Origin: an uncultured Granulosicoccaceae bacterium
GTDB lineage: Bacteria; Pseudomonadota; Gammaproteobacteria; Granulosicoccales; Granulosicoccaceae
NCBI GenBank assembly: GCA_938008205.1
Contig: CALLLY010000391.1
Location: forward strand, 1-36,983
Reading direction: 5' to 3'
DNA length: 36,983 bases
A program made the position numbers and the translations under genes. The notes under the pieces are model-generated. The model worked only from the letters and a program-made list of their open reading frames with translations, searched no databases and had not been told where the DNA came from. Below, piece by piece: positions 18,845-29,657 of this stretch. Every line of letters starts with the position of its first letter. Position 1 is the first letter of the stretch.

Positions 18845-19780
18845 CTATAGTGGCGTGGTTTGCGCGCTAATACCGGGGAAGGTATAGGGCCAGAGGTCTT
18901 GCGGTGACCTCGCTTTTCTCGGCATTCTACTGCCAACAGCCAGAAAATTGATCTGCGCATTGTGACTTTTGAGTCTGGTGTGAAGCTCCCGGATGTTTTC
19001 AAAAGGTGTGTCAAACTTCATCACTACAGCGGTACATCGGGTTGCAGCAGCCAGGGATTGAACTGTCTGTAAATCTTGTTCTATGTCAGGACTATGAATA
19101 ATCACAGACTGATTTAGTAATGTTAATTGCCTGCAAAGCTTTCTTGCACCGAATTCTGTAATCGATTGGCGGGCACTGGGGTTTATGCTGCCGCGAGGCA
19201 GAAAGCTTACACCGTTGTTGTATTCAATCAGGCACTGTTCAACAGTGTTTGTGCCGTTCACAATATCGCTGACACCAGCGCAGTGTTTCGCTCTGAAATG
19301 TTTGGTCAGTGCGCCGTTTGCCGCGTCTACTAATATACGGCGTTCTTTCTTGTTTGATTTGATATCGCTGACACGCGACAGCGGCATTTTTGGAGCAAGG
19401 CCTTCTTTGTCGAGATTGGCATTGACTTTTCGTTCATGCAGGTGCGGTGTGGTCGCAAGTCCGACGCAGATATCGGAAGTGCGTGATTGTTTGCCATAGG
19501 CCGTGAATTGTACCAGCCATTTATTTCGAAACGCTATTTGCTCAGCGGTTGAACGGTGTTTGCTTTGGTTGTTTTGCGAATAGCGAATTCTTTCTGCCAG
19601 CTCCAGAAAGTTATGTTGTTTAAGCTGCAAAAAAGCCGGCGGTACCCCGAGATGCTTGTACCAGTTAAGGTGATACTGTTCCTGCAGAATATACACTCGC
19701 TCCGCGAAAATACGGTGAATATGCTTGTGGTGCTCCAGCGTTGTCGTGGTTGTAGATGCCGTGTGGGAAGAATTACTCAT
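18845..19780 (-). CDS. uncharacterised protein resembling the P-loop/MinD-like core of bacterial tyrosine kinases (CpsD/Wzc/EpsG type) but without a Walker A motif
   Basis: KERRILVDAANGALTKHFRAKHCAGVSDIVNGTNTVEQCLIEYNNGVSFLPRGSINPSARQSITEFGARKLCRQLTLLNQSVIIHSPDIEQDLQTVQSLAAATRCTAVVMKFDTPFENIRELHTRLKSHNAQINFLAVG can be threaded onto the BY-kinase pattern (VLLIDaD..., GLSDvL.g, lpaG..pPNP.ell.s..., vIiDtPP, vvr.g.t....v......l......G.V.N). Confidence 0.5.
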   Translation of the reverse strand: MSNSSHTASTTTTTLEHHKHIHRIFAERVYILQEQYHLNWYKHLGVPPAFLQLKQHNFLELAERIRYSQNNQSKHRSTAEQIAFRNKWLVQFTAYGKQSRTSDICVGLATTPHLHERKVNANLDKEGLAPKMPLSRVSDIKSNKKERRILVDAANGALTKHFRAKHCAGVSDIVNGTNTVEQCLIEYNNGVSFLPRGSINPSARQSITEFGARKLCRQLTLLNQSVIIHSPDIEQDLQTVQSLAAATRCTAVVMKFDTPFENIRELHTRLKSHNAQINFLAVGSRMPRKARSPQDLWPYTFPGISAQTTPL

Positions 19781-19807
19781 GAATGGTGTTGATTGGTTGT
19801 CTCTATT

Positions 19808-19836
19808 ATTGTCGTCTATTGTCGTCTATTGTCGTC
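19808..19836. repeat. three 10-bp tandem repeats (ATTGTCGTCT) upstream of the 18845-19780 gene
   Basis: ATTGTCGTCT ATTGTCGTCT ATTGTCGTC directly visible. Confidence 0.9.
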
Positions 19837-20068
19837 GCCTTCAGAGTTGCTACGATGCATGTTGCTGTTTGGCTCTTCTTGCGGTGAGTCTGAAGCGACT
19901 TGGTTCTTCTTTTGCGGTCGTGTTAGCCGTGCTCACTGCCTGACGTTAGTCTACCTCTAAGAGACGTTCGGTTTGCGTAACCGGCGTTAAGAAATGAAAA
20001 CTGCAGGCCGCTACCAATCAATCAGTATTTTTTCTTTTTCGTGACCCTTATGCCTGTGACTGCTTGAT

Positions 20069-20467
20069 TTAGACTTGCTCCAGTTCTATCAGAGTTCCAC
20101 AGAAATCTTTTGGATGTAAAAAAATCACCGGCTTTCCATGGGCGCCGATTTTGGGCTCGCCGAGTATTCTCGCGCCATCTGCGGTGAGCTTATTCACGGC
20201 AACTTCAATATCGTCGACTTCATAGCAAATATGATGGATGCCGCCGTCGCTGTTCTTTTCAAGAAAACGGGTAATCGGACTGTTGTTACCGAGTGGTTGA
20301 AGTAACTCTATTTTCGTATTGGGCAACTCAACGAAAACGGTGGTAACCCCGTGTTCCGGTAGATCGGTTTCAGCACTTATGGCAGCGCCGAGTGTGTTTT
20401 TGTACGTTGCTGCTGCCGACGCAATATCAGGCACTGCGATTGCCACGTGATTGAGCTTGCCTAGCAT
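20069..20467 (-). CDS. mce: methylmalonyl-CoA epimerase
   Basis: LNHVAIAVPDIASAAATYKNTLGA...GGIHHICYEVDDI...FLHPKDFCGTLIELEQV, glyoxalase-fold epimerase signature. Confidence 0.92.
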   Translation of the reverse strand: MLGKLNHVAIAVPDIASAAATYKNTLGAAISAETDLPEHGVTTVFVELPNTKIELLQPLGNNSPITRFLEKNSDGGIHHICYEVDDIEVAVNKLTADGARILGEPKIGAHGKPVIFLHPKDFCGTLIELEQV

Positions 20468-20536
20468 TGATTGATACCCGGGTTTATTGGAATACGCAGC
20501 ACTGACGTGCTGCGGGAAACGTTATGCTGCGAAGGT

Positions 20537-22432
20537 TCAGGCTGCCGGATAGCCTATGCCGGCAAGTGCTTCGGTAATTTCGTCCAGAATGACAGGATCA
20601 TCGATGGTGGCTGGCATCTTCCATTCAGTGCCGTCGGCGATAGAGCGCATCGTTGCCCGCAGGATTTTTCCGGAGCGGGTTTTTGGCAGGCGTTGTACCA
20701 CCACCACATTTTTAAAAGCTGCAACCGGTCCAATCTCATCTCGTACGCGTTGAATGACTTCGCGGCAAATGTCATTGTCTGCCTTTTGGGTATTGGCATT
20801 CAGTACCAGCAGGCCTACCGGGAGTTGCCCTTTTAATTCATCTGCTGCTCCCATTACCGCGCACTCGGCCACGTCCGGGTGTCCGGATAGCACTTCTTCC
20901 ATCGCCCCGGTAGACAGTCTGTGACCGGCAACGTTGATGACATCGTCCGTTCTAGCCATTACATAAACATAACCGTCTTCATCGATGTAACCGGCGTCGC
21001 CGGTTTCGTAGTGCCCCGGAAAGGTTGAGAAGTAAGCTGATTCGTAGCGGTCGGGTGCGTTCCAAAGCGTGATGAATGAGCCCGGTGGCAGCGGCGATTC
21101 AGCGACCAGCGCACCGATTTCGCCAGCGCTGCATTCCTTGCCATCACTGTTAAGGACTTTGAGTTGATAACCGGGAGCGGGTTTGGTTGGTGAGCCTGGT
21201 TTAACCGGTAAAAGTTCGATGCCCAGATAGTTGGCACAGATTGATGATCCGGTTTCGGTTTGCCACCAGTGGTCGATGACTGGCACACCCAGTTGATCCT
21301 GTGCCCAGGCAAGCGTGTCCGGATCGCAGCGTTCGCCTGCCAGAAACAGCGACCTCAGTCCTGAAATGTCGTATTTTTTCAGGTAATCGCCATTCGGGTC
21401 TTCTTTTTTGATCGCCCGGAAGGCGGTCGGTGCAGTGAACAAGGCTTTGACGTTGTGTTCACTGATCACTCGCCAGAACGCACCCGGATCTGGTGTGCCG
21501 ACGGGTTTGCCTTCGTACAGCACGGTGGTGTTGCCGTGAAACAAGGGGGCGTAAACGATGTATGAATGCCCAACGACCCAGCCAACATCCGATGCGGCCC
21601 AGTACACTTCACCGGGCTCAACGCCATAGATGTTTTTCATGGTCCACTTAAGCGAGACAATGCCGCCTGCAGTATCCCGCACCACGCCTTTTGGCATACC
21701 CGTGGTGCCAGAGGTGTAGAGAATATACAGCGGATGGTTGGCTGGAAGCTCGGCGCACTCGGTTGCGGGAGCTTTGGCTAATGTTTGCTGCCAGTCGTAG
21801 TCTCTGCCGTCAATCAGGGAGGCCTGCGCCTGTTCGCGCTGAAGAATTATGCATGCCTGCGGTTTGTGCGACGCCAGCTCGATAGCTTTGTCTAGCAGCG
21901 GTTTATATTCGACAGTTCGGCCGGGTTCGATACCGCAAGATGCAGCAAGAATCAGTTTTGGTGAGCAATCATCAATCCGGACGGCGAGCTCATTGGCCGC
22001 AAAGCCGCCAAACACTACTGAATGGATTGCGCCAATACGGGCACAGGCAAGCATTGAGACGACGGCCTGCGGAATCATTGGCATGTAGACGATCACGCGA
22101 TCGCCGGCAGTCACTCCTTTTTCTAGCAGCATGCCGGCGGTGCGACTGACCTCGTCCAATAGCTGGCTGTAAGTAATTTTCTGCTGCGTATTGGTGACCG
22201 GGCTATCGTAGATGATGGCGTGCTGATCGCCCCGGCCTTCGTTAACATGGTGGTCAAGCGCGTTGAAACAGGCGTTGGTGGTACCGTCCGGATACCATTG
22301 GTAGAACGGTGGTCTGGCCTCATCGATGGCCCTGGAGGGGGCTTTGAACCAATGAATGTCCTCAGCCAGCTTGAGCCAGAAGTTGTTCCTGTCGGCAATT
22401 GAGGACTCGTGAATGGGGGCGTAGCGAGACAT
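20537..22432 (-). CDS. prpE: propionyl-CoA synthetase / acyl-CoA synthetase (ACS family)
   Basis: YTSGTTGMPKGVVRDTAGG, YWAASDVGWVVGHSYIVYAPL, DHWWQTETGSSI and PKTRSGKILRATMRSIADG. Start re-assigned to the ATG at 22432 (MSRYAPIHESSIADRNNFW), since the upstream 33 aa do not look conserved. Confidence 0.88.
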   Translation of the reverse strand: MSRYAPIHESSIADRNNFWLKLAEDIHWFKAPSRAIDEARPPFYQWYPDGTTNACFNALDHHVNEGRGDQHAIIYDSPVTNTQQKITYSQLLDEVSRTAGMLLEKGVTAGDRVIVYMPMIPQAVVSMLACARIGAIHSVVFGGFAANELAVRIDDCSPKLILAASCGIEPGRTVEYKPLLDKAIELASHKPQACIILQREQAQASLIDGRDYDWQQTLAKAPATECAELPANHPLYILYTSGTTGMPKGVVRDTAGGIVSLKWTMKNIYGVEPGEVYWAASDVGWVVGHSYIVYAPLFHGNTTVLYEGKPVGTPDPGAFWRVISEHNVKALFTAPTAFRAIKKEDPNGDYLKKYDISGLRSLFLAGERCDPDTLAWAQDQLGVPVIDHWWQTETGSSICANYLGIELLPVKPGSPTKPAPGYQLKVLNSDGKECSAGEIGALVAESPLPPGSFITLWNAPDRYESAYFSTFPGHYETGDAGYIDEDGYVYVMARTDDVINVAGHRLSTGAMEEVLSGHPDVAECAVMGAADELKGQLPVGLLVLNANTQKADNDICREVIQRVRDEIGPVAAFKNVVVVQRLPKTRSGKILRATMRSIADGTEWKMPATIDDPVILDEITEALAGIGYPAA

Positions 22433-22652
22433 TGGCTCTCCAGAAAAAGTGTGCACGAATTGAATGGATGGCCGTATTGTCTCGCAGTTGGACAAGCAAC
22501 GGCAATGATTCTGCGCTTGTAACGGCTGCAAAATGTGCTAAAAACTGAGAAAGGGGAGATGCCCGGAACGGGTCAATTATGTGAATTTTTGTTAATAATT
22601 CACAGCGGTAATGCGGTAACCTGTTGGACCTGCTATAAAAATTGACTTGGTG

Positions 22653-22680
22653 TTAACGTTAGGTAACAATTCCAGCTGGT
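22653..22680 (+). promoter_or_regulatory. possible sigma70 promoter upstream of hfq
   Basis: TTGACT-16 bp-TAACAA spacing in the intergenic region; approximate by-eye match only. Confidence 0.25.
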
Positions 22681-22800
22681 TCAGTATGGTCGGGGACCAC
22701 CAGTTCTGCGAGTCTGCTTGGAGGTTACCCGGGTCATAAACAATAAATAGCGCTCCGCCGCGCAGTTCGTGGCAGGGTATAAAAACCCGGATCCAGACAG

Positions 22801-23052
22801 ATGGCTAAAGGGCAGTCGTTACAAGAACCCTTCTTAAATACGCTCCGAAAAGAGCGCGTTCCTGTATCTATTTATCTCGTCAATGGCATCAAACTGCAGG
22901 GTCAGATTGAGTCATTCGATCAGTTTGTGGTGTTGTTGAAAAACACCGTCAGCCAAATGGTGTACAAGCACGCTATCTCCACCATTGTGCCTGCGCGTGC
23001 AGTCAAGATCACTCCACCAAACCTAGAGGACAACGACTCTGCTGCGAGTTAA
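22801..23052 (+). CDS. hfq: RNA chaperone Hfq
   Basis: [66 protein letters not shown]. Confidence 0.98.
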   Translation: MAKGQSLQEPFLNTLRKERVPVSIYLVNGIKLQGQIESFDQFVVLLKNTVSQMVYKHAISTIVPARAVKITPPNLEDNDSAAS

Positions 23053-23081
23053 AAATGTATACCCATGGAGATTAAACTCAC

Positions 23082-24362
23082 TTGTTTGATCGCCTGGAGA
23101 TTGGTAACGATTGTGTTGTAGTCAACATAGAGATTCCCGGGCAGGATAAGCACCCGGGCGAATTTGAAGAACTGGTGAAGTCAACCGGTGCGAAAATTGT
23201 CGACATCATCGATGTAAAAATATCCAAACCCCATCCAAGATACTTTTTCGGCGTTGGTAAAGCCGAGGAAATTGCTGCGGCTGTGGCAGAGGCCAAAGCT
23301 GACCTGGTGATTGTTGATCACTCCCTGGCGCCCAGTCAGGAGCGCAACCTGGAAGGACTGGTGAAAAGCCGGGTGCTGGACAGATCCGGCTTGATTCTCG
23401 ATATTTTCGCGCAGAGAGCACAGTCTTTTGAAGGCAAGTTACAGGTTGAGCTGGCACAGCTGGCGCATCTTTCAACTCGCCTCGTTCGTGGCTGGACTCA
23501 CCTGGAGCGCCAGAAAGGCGGTATCGGTTTACGTGGCCCGGGTGAAACTCAGCTTGAAACTGACCGGCGCTTGATCGGGGCACGCATTAAACAGATTCAA
23601 AAGCGTCTGGAGAAGGTAGACTCACGTCGCGAGCAGGGCCGGCGTAATCGCAAGAAGAACGAATTGCCCACGGTTTCACTGGTCGGCTATACCAATGCAG
23701 GCAAATCCACGTTGTTCAATCGTCTGACGCAGTCGAAGGTTTACTCGGCGGATCAGTTGTTCGCAACACTTGACCCGACCATCCGCAAACTCGACCTCGG
23801 CGCCGGAGAACATGCTCTGATTGTTGATACCGTCGGGTTTATCAGTAATCTTCCGCACGAATTGATCGATTCATTCAAGTCCACCTTGCAGGAGACGCGG
23901 GAGGCGACGGTGTTGTTGCATGTGATAGATGCATCTGACCCGGCGCGCCAGGAACGCAGGCGCCAGGTGGAAGAAGTGCTGGGCGAGATTGGCGCAGAGG
24001 TGCCTCAGATACTGGTGTACAACAAAGTTGATATGCTCGATTCGACAGAGCGTGACAATCTGCTCGACGCAATGCTGGGCGAGAATAGTATTGCTGTCTC
24101 TGCTGAAACCGGCGAAGGCATCGACGATTTATTACATAAGGTCGCTGAAAATGTGCGACCGCTGCGGCGCATGGGTTGGCTAACGCTGTCGGCTCAACAC
24201 GGCCGCGAGCGGGCAATGCTGTACGATCGCGATGCGGTGAAGCATGAGCGTATTGGCGAGACAGGCGAGTATATTCTGCAACTTGAAATTGCAGAGCACG
24301 ACTGGCAGCGTTTTATCAAGCATACCGGGCTCAAAGCAGAGCTTGTAAATCATCCGGGGTGA
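23082..24362 (+). CDS. hflX: ribosome-associated GTPase HflX
   Basis: GGIGLRGPGETQLETDRR, GYTNAGKSTLFN and DTVGFISNLPHELIDSFKSTLQE; TTG start. Confidence 0.97.
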   Translation: MFDRLEIGNDCVVVNIEIPGQDKHPGEFEELVKSTGAKIVDIIDVKISKPHPRYFFGVGKAEEIAAAVAEAKADLVIVDHSLAPSQERNLEGLVKSRVLDRSGLILDIFAQRAQSFEGKLQVELAQLAHLSTRLVRGWTHLERQKGGIGLRGPGETQLETDRRLIGARIKQIQKRLEKVDSRREQGRRNRKKNELPTVSLVGYTNAGKSTLFNRLTQSKVYSADQLFATLDPTIRKLDLGAGEHALIVDTVGFISNLPHELIDSFKSTLQETREATVLLHVIDASDPARQERRRQVEEVLGEIGAEVPQILVYNKVDMLDSTERDNLLDAMLGENSIAVSAETGEGIDDLLHKVAENVRPLRRMGWLTLSAQHGRERAMLYDRDAVKHERIGETGEYILQLEIAEHDWQRFIKHTGLKAELVNHPG

Positions 24363-24544
24363 CGCCATATCTAACCGGTGTTGGAAAAGCTGGCACTTAT
24401 TTGTTGATAGACCCAGCGACAGCACCTAAACTTGGCGGTTTGGTCGGGTTTTGCCGCGGTGTTAAAGTGCCGTGCCTTACAGCTAATTATCAATAAGCTC
24501 TGAATCACCAGTCAGAGTGTCTTTCTACTTATTTTGGAGTCGGC

Positions 24545-25741
24545 ATGGCTTGGAACGAACCTGGGGGCAATAACAATGACCCTTGGGGTAATAAGAAAAA
24601 TGATGGCGGCCCGCCCGACCTCGATGAGGTGTTTCGCAATCTGCAGAAGAAGCTCGAAGGGCTTTTCGGCACCAAGCGCAGCGGTGGTGGCGGTGGCAGT
24701 AGCTCAGGCGGCAGCGGAATGGGGTTTCCCGGTAAGCTGGGATCCATTGGTATCCTGGCGTTGCTGTCTATTGGTTTGATCTTGTGGCTGCTTAGCGGCA
24801 TCTACATTATCCAGCCCGCCGAGCGCGGCGTGGTGCAGCAGTTTGGCAAGTATGTGAAAACGACCCAGCCCGGACCTCACTGGCGTATTCCTTGGCCGAT
24901 TCAGAAGCATGAGCGAGTCAACGTCGATCAGAATCGATCCGAGGAGCTCAAGTCGCAGGAAATCCTGACCAAAGATGAAAACATCGTTGAGATCGATTTG
25001 GCCGTGCAATACAACATTAAAGATGCTGCCCAGTATCTGTTTAGTGTGGTAGAGCCTGACAGCACGCTGCGCCAGGCGGCGGAAAGTGCCCTTCGTGAAA
25101 CGGTAGGTACGACGCTGATGGATCAGGTAATAACCGAGGGTCGTGGCATTATCCAGACCGATACCAAAGACAAAATTCAGGAAACCCTGGATAACTACAA
25201 CACCGGTATTCAGGTGACGGCAGTCAACCTGCAAAGCGCGCAGCCACCCGAAGCGGTACAGGCAGCATTCTCCGATGCGATTAAAGCCCGTGAGGATCAG
25301 GAGCGTTTCATTAACGAGTCTGAAGCTTACAAGAACGGTCTGTTGCCACAAGCTCGTGGTGACGCGGTTATTGCACTGGAAGAGGCACGAGCTTACAAAG
25401 CCCAGACTGTTAACGCAGCTCAGGGTGAGGCAGCACGCTTCGAATCATTGCTGACCGAATATACCAAAGCTCCCGAGGTGACCAAACAGCGTTTGTATCT
25501 GGAGTCACTCGAATCTGTTTTGTCGAACAGCAGCAAAGTGATGGTTGACGTCGAAGGAGGCAACAACTTGATGTATCTGCCACTTGATAAACTGATGGGA
25601 GGCGCGGGTAATGCGGAAGCTAAATCAACTCTGCAACAGCTTAAAGACAAACAACCGACCTTCACCAATTCACAATCGCCCAGCACTTTGTCTTTGCCCA
25701 GGCAAAACGATAATCGCTCGCGTTCACGGGAGTCTCGCTAA
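24545..25741 (+). CDS. hflK: FtsH protease modulator HflK
   Basis: Gly-rich N-terminus, single TM, SPFH domain (AERGVVQQFGKYVKTTQPGPHWRIPWPI). Confidence 0.96.
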   Translation: MAWNEPGGNNNDPWGNKKNDGGPPDLDEVFRNLQKKLEGLFGTKRSGGGGGSSSGGSGMGFPGKLGSIGILALLSIGLILWLLSGIYIIQPAERGVVQQFGKYVKTTQPGPHWRIPWPIQKHERVNVDQNRSEELKSQEILTKDENIVEIDLAVQYNIKDAAQYLFSVVEPDSTLRQAAESALRETVGTTLMDQVITEGRGIIQTDTKDKIQETLDNYNTGIQVTAVNLQSAQPPEAVQAAFSDAIKAREDQERFINESEAYKNGLLPQARGDAVIALEEARAYKAQTVNAAQGEAARFESLLTEYTKAPEVTKQRLYLESLESVLSNSSKVMVDVEGGNNLMYLPLDKLMGGAGNAEAKSTLQQLKDKQPTFTNSQSPSTLSLPRQNDNRSRSRESR

Positions 25742-26616
25742 TGTTTAGATTTGGCCTGATAGCATTGGCGTTGATTGCGTTTCTGTTCTCGGTTAACAGC
25801 ACCATTGCGCCGTTTTTTGTGGTGGATGAACGCCAGCGCGCAATAAAACTGTTTCTTGGTGAAATTGAAGAGGATCTTTACGACCCCGGGCTTCATTTGA
25901 AGCTACCGTTTTTCAACACTATTCATAAGTTCGACAATCGCATCATGAATATCGACGCGATACCGGAACGGGTTCTGACTAGCGAAAAGAAAAACGTCAT
26001 CGTGTCTTCTTTTGTTAAATGGCGTATCAATAACCCGCGGGAATTTTTTAAAGCCACGGGTGGCGATAATCGACGAGCCGAAACCTTGCTTGGTCAGTTC
26101 ATTAACAAAGGTATAAAGGACGCGATAGGTAAGCGCACTATGCAAGATGTGATTGCCGGGCAACGTCTCGAAATCATGCAGGAAGTTGCCGTTGCGACCA
26201 ACGAGCAGGCTAATCCTCTTGGCGTCGAGATTGTTGATGTTCGGGTAAAGAAGGTTGAGTTACCTCCAGACGTCAGTGACTCTGTTTACCGTCGAATGGA
26301 GCAGGAGCGCGCCAAAGTGGCGAAAGACTTCCGCTCAAAAGGTCAGGAAAAAGCCAAAGGTATTGTGGCGGATGCCGAGCGACAAAGATCCGAGTTGCTT
26401 GCCGAAGCTTACAATGAGTCGCAGCAGATTCGCGGTGAGGCCGATGCAGAGGCGGCAGAGATTTACGCCAAAGCCTACGGTAAAGACCCCGAGTTCTACG
26501 CCATGTATCGTAGTTTGAATGCCTATAAATCGACATTCAGCGGTAAGAATGATGTGCTGTTGATTAAACCGGACTCGCAGTTTTTTAAATACTTTAACAG
26601 CGCCGACGGAAACTAG
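25741..26616 (+). CDS. hflC: FtsH protease modulator HflC
   Basis: SPFH domain with DERQRAIKLFLGEIEEDLYDPGLHLKLPFFNTIHKFDNRI; overlaps the hflK stop by 1 nt. Confidence 0.96.
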   Translation: MFRFGLIALALIAFLFSVNSTIAPFFVVDERQRAIKLFLGEIEEDLYDPGLHLKLPFFNTIHKFDNRIMNIDAIPERVLTSEKKNVIVSSFVKWRINNPREFFKATGGDNRRAETLLGQFINKGIKDAIGKRTMQDVIAGQRLEIMQEVAVATNEQANPLGVEIVDVRVKKVELPPDVSDSVYRRMEQERAKVAKDFRSKGQEKAKGIVADAERQRSELLAEAYNESQQIRGEADAEAAEIYAKAYGKDPEFYAMYRSLNAYKSTFSGKNDVLLIKPDSQFFKYFNSADGN

Positions 26617-26626
26617 GCCAAGCTGC

Positions 26627-26812
26627 ATGGCCGGTGAAATTCTTACAGCAATAGCACTGGTAATCGTAATAGAAGGTTTGCTGCCGGCGATCAGTCCGGC
26701 AGCCTACAAACGTGCGGTTTCTCAATTGGCTGACATGCCTTTGCGCACCATCCGAATTACCGGTCTGGTATTGATGGTGGTCGGGGCGCTGCTGCTACAG
26801 TTTATCCATTGA
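26627..26812 (+). CDS. DUF2065 family small membrane protein
   Basis: 61-aa two-TM protein directly after hflC (ALVIVIEGLLPAISPAAYKRAVSQLADMPLRTIRITGLVLMVVGALLL). Confidence 0.88.
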   Translation: MAGEILTAIALVIVIEGLLPAISPAAYKRAVSQLADMPLRTIRITGLVLMVVGALLLQFIH

Positions 26813-26850
26813 ACTGGATTATCAGCTGACTGATATCACTGAGCTTCACT

Positions 26851-29339
<2,489 letters not shown>

Positions 29340-29430
29340 TTCCAAGGCACAGCCTGGAGGGAAATTGCGGTTTTGGAGGGCTTGCCGATTGGGCTTGCCA
29401 ATCGCAGATAAGGTACAACTGAAAAACATG

Positions 29431-29517
29431 TGGTGCCGAGAAGAGGACTTGAACCTCCACGGGGTTACCCCCACTAGCACCTGAAGCTAGCGCGTCTACC
29501 AATTCCGCCACCTCGGC
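29431..29517 (-). tRNA. tRNA-Leu (anticodon CAG), CCA encoded
   Basis: Reverse complement GCCGAGGTGGCGGAATTGGTAGACGCGCTAGCTTCAGGTGCTAGTGGGGGTAACCCCGTGGAGGTTCAAGTCCTCTTCTCGGCACCA; cloverleaf with long variable arm, closely similar to the E. coli tRNA-Leu(CAG) pattern. Confidence 0.95.
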
Positions 29518-29657
29518 ACGAGGTCGCCAACACGAGCGCGAGACTATAGAAGTCTGCACCGTCGATGTCAATTGACTTTATCGATAATGTGTCGAAAAGC
29601 AGTCGTTTTCTATAGAAAAGCATAAGAATTAAATTTGATGTAACTGTTTGAGAAACT

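Noticed and set aside
19725-19943. 72-aa + strand ORF (MWCSSVVVVVDAVWEE...)
   Set aside because: Arises from the GTCGTC-rich upstream repeat region and overlaps the 5' end of the opposite-strand gene; no RBS or family support
24704-25351. 215-aa - strand ORF
   Set aside because: Antisense to hflK; no recognisable motifs
29362-29406. Imperfect tandem GGGCTTGCCGATT/GGGCTTGCCAATC downstream of purA
   Set aside because: Only two short degenerate copies with weak pairing; insufficient for a terminator or repeat call
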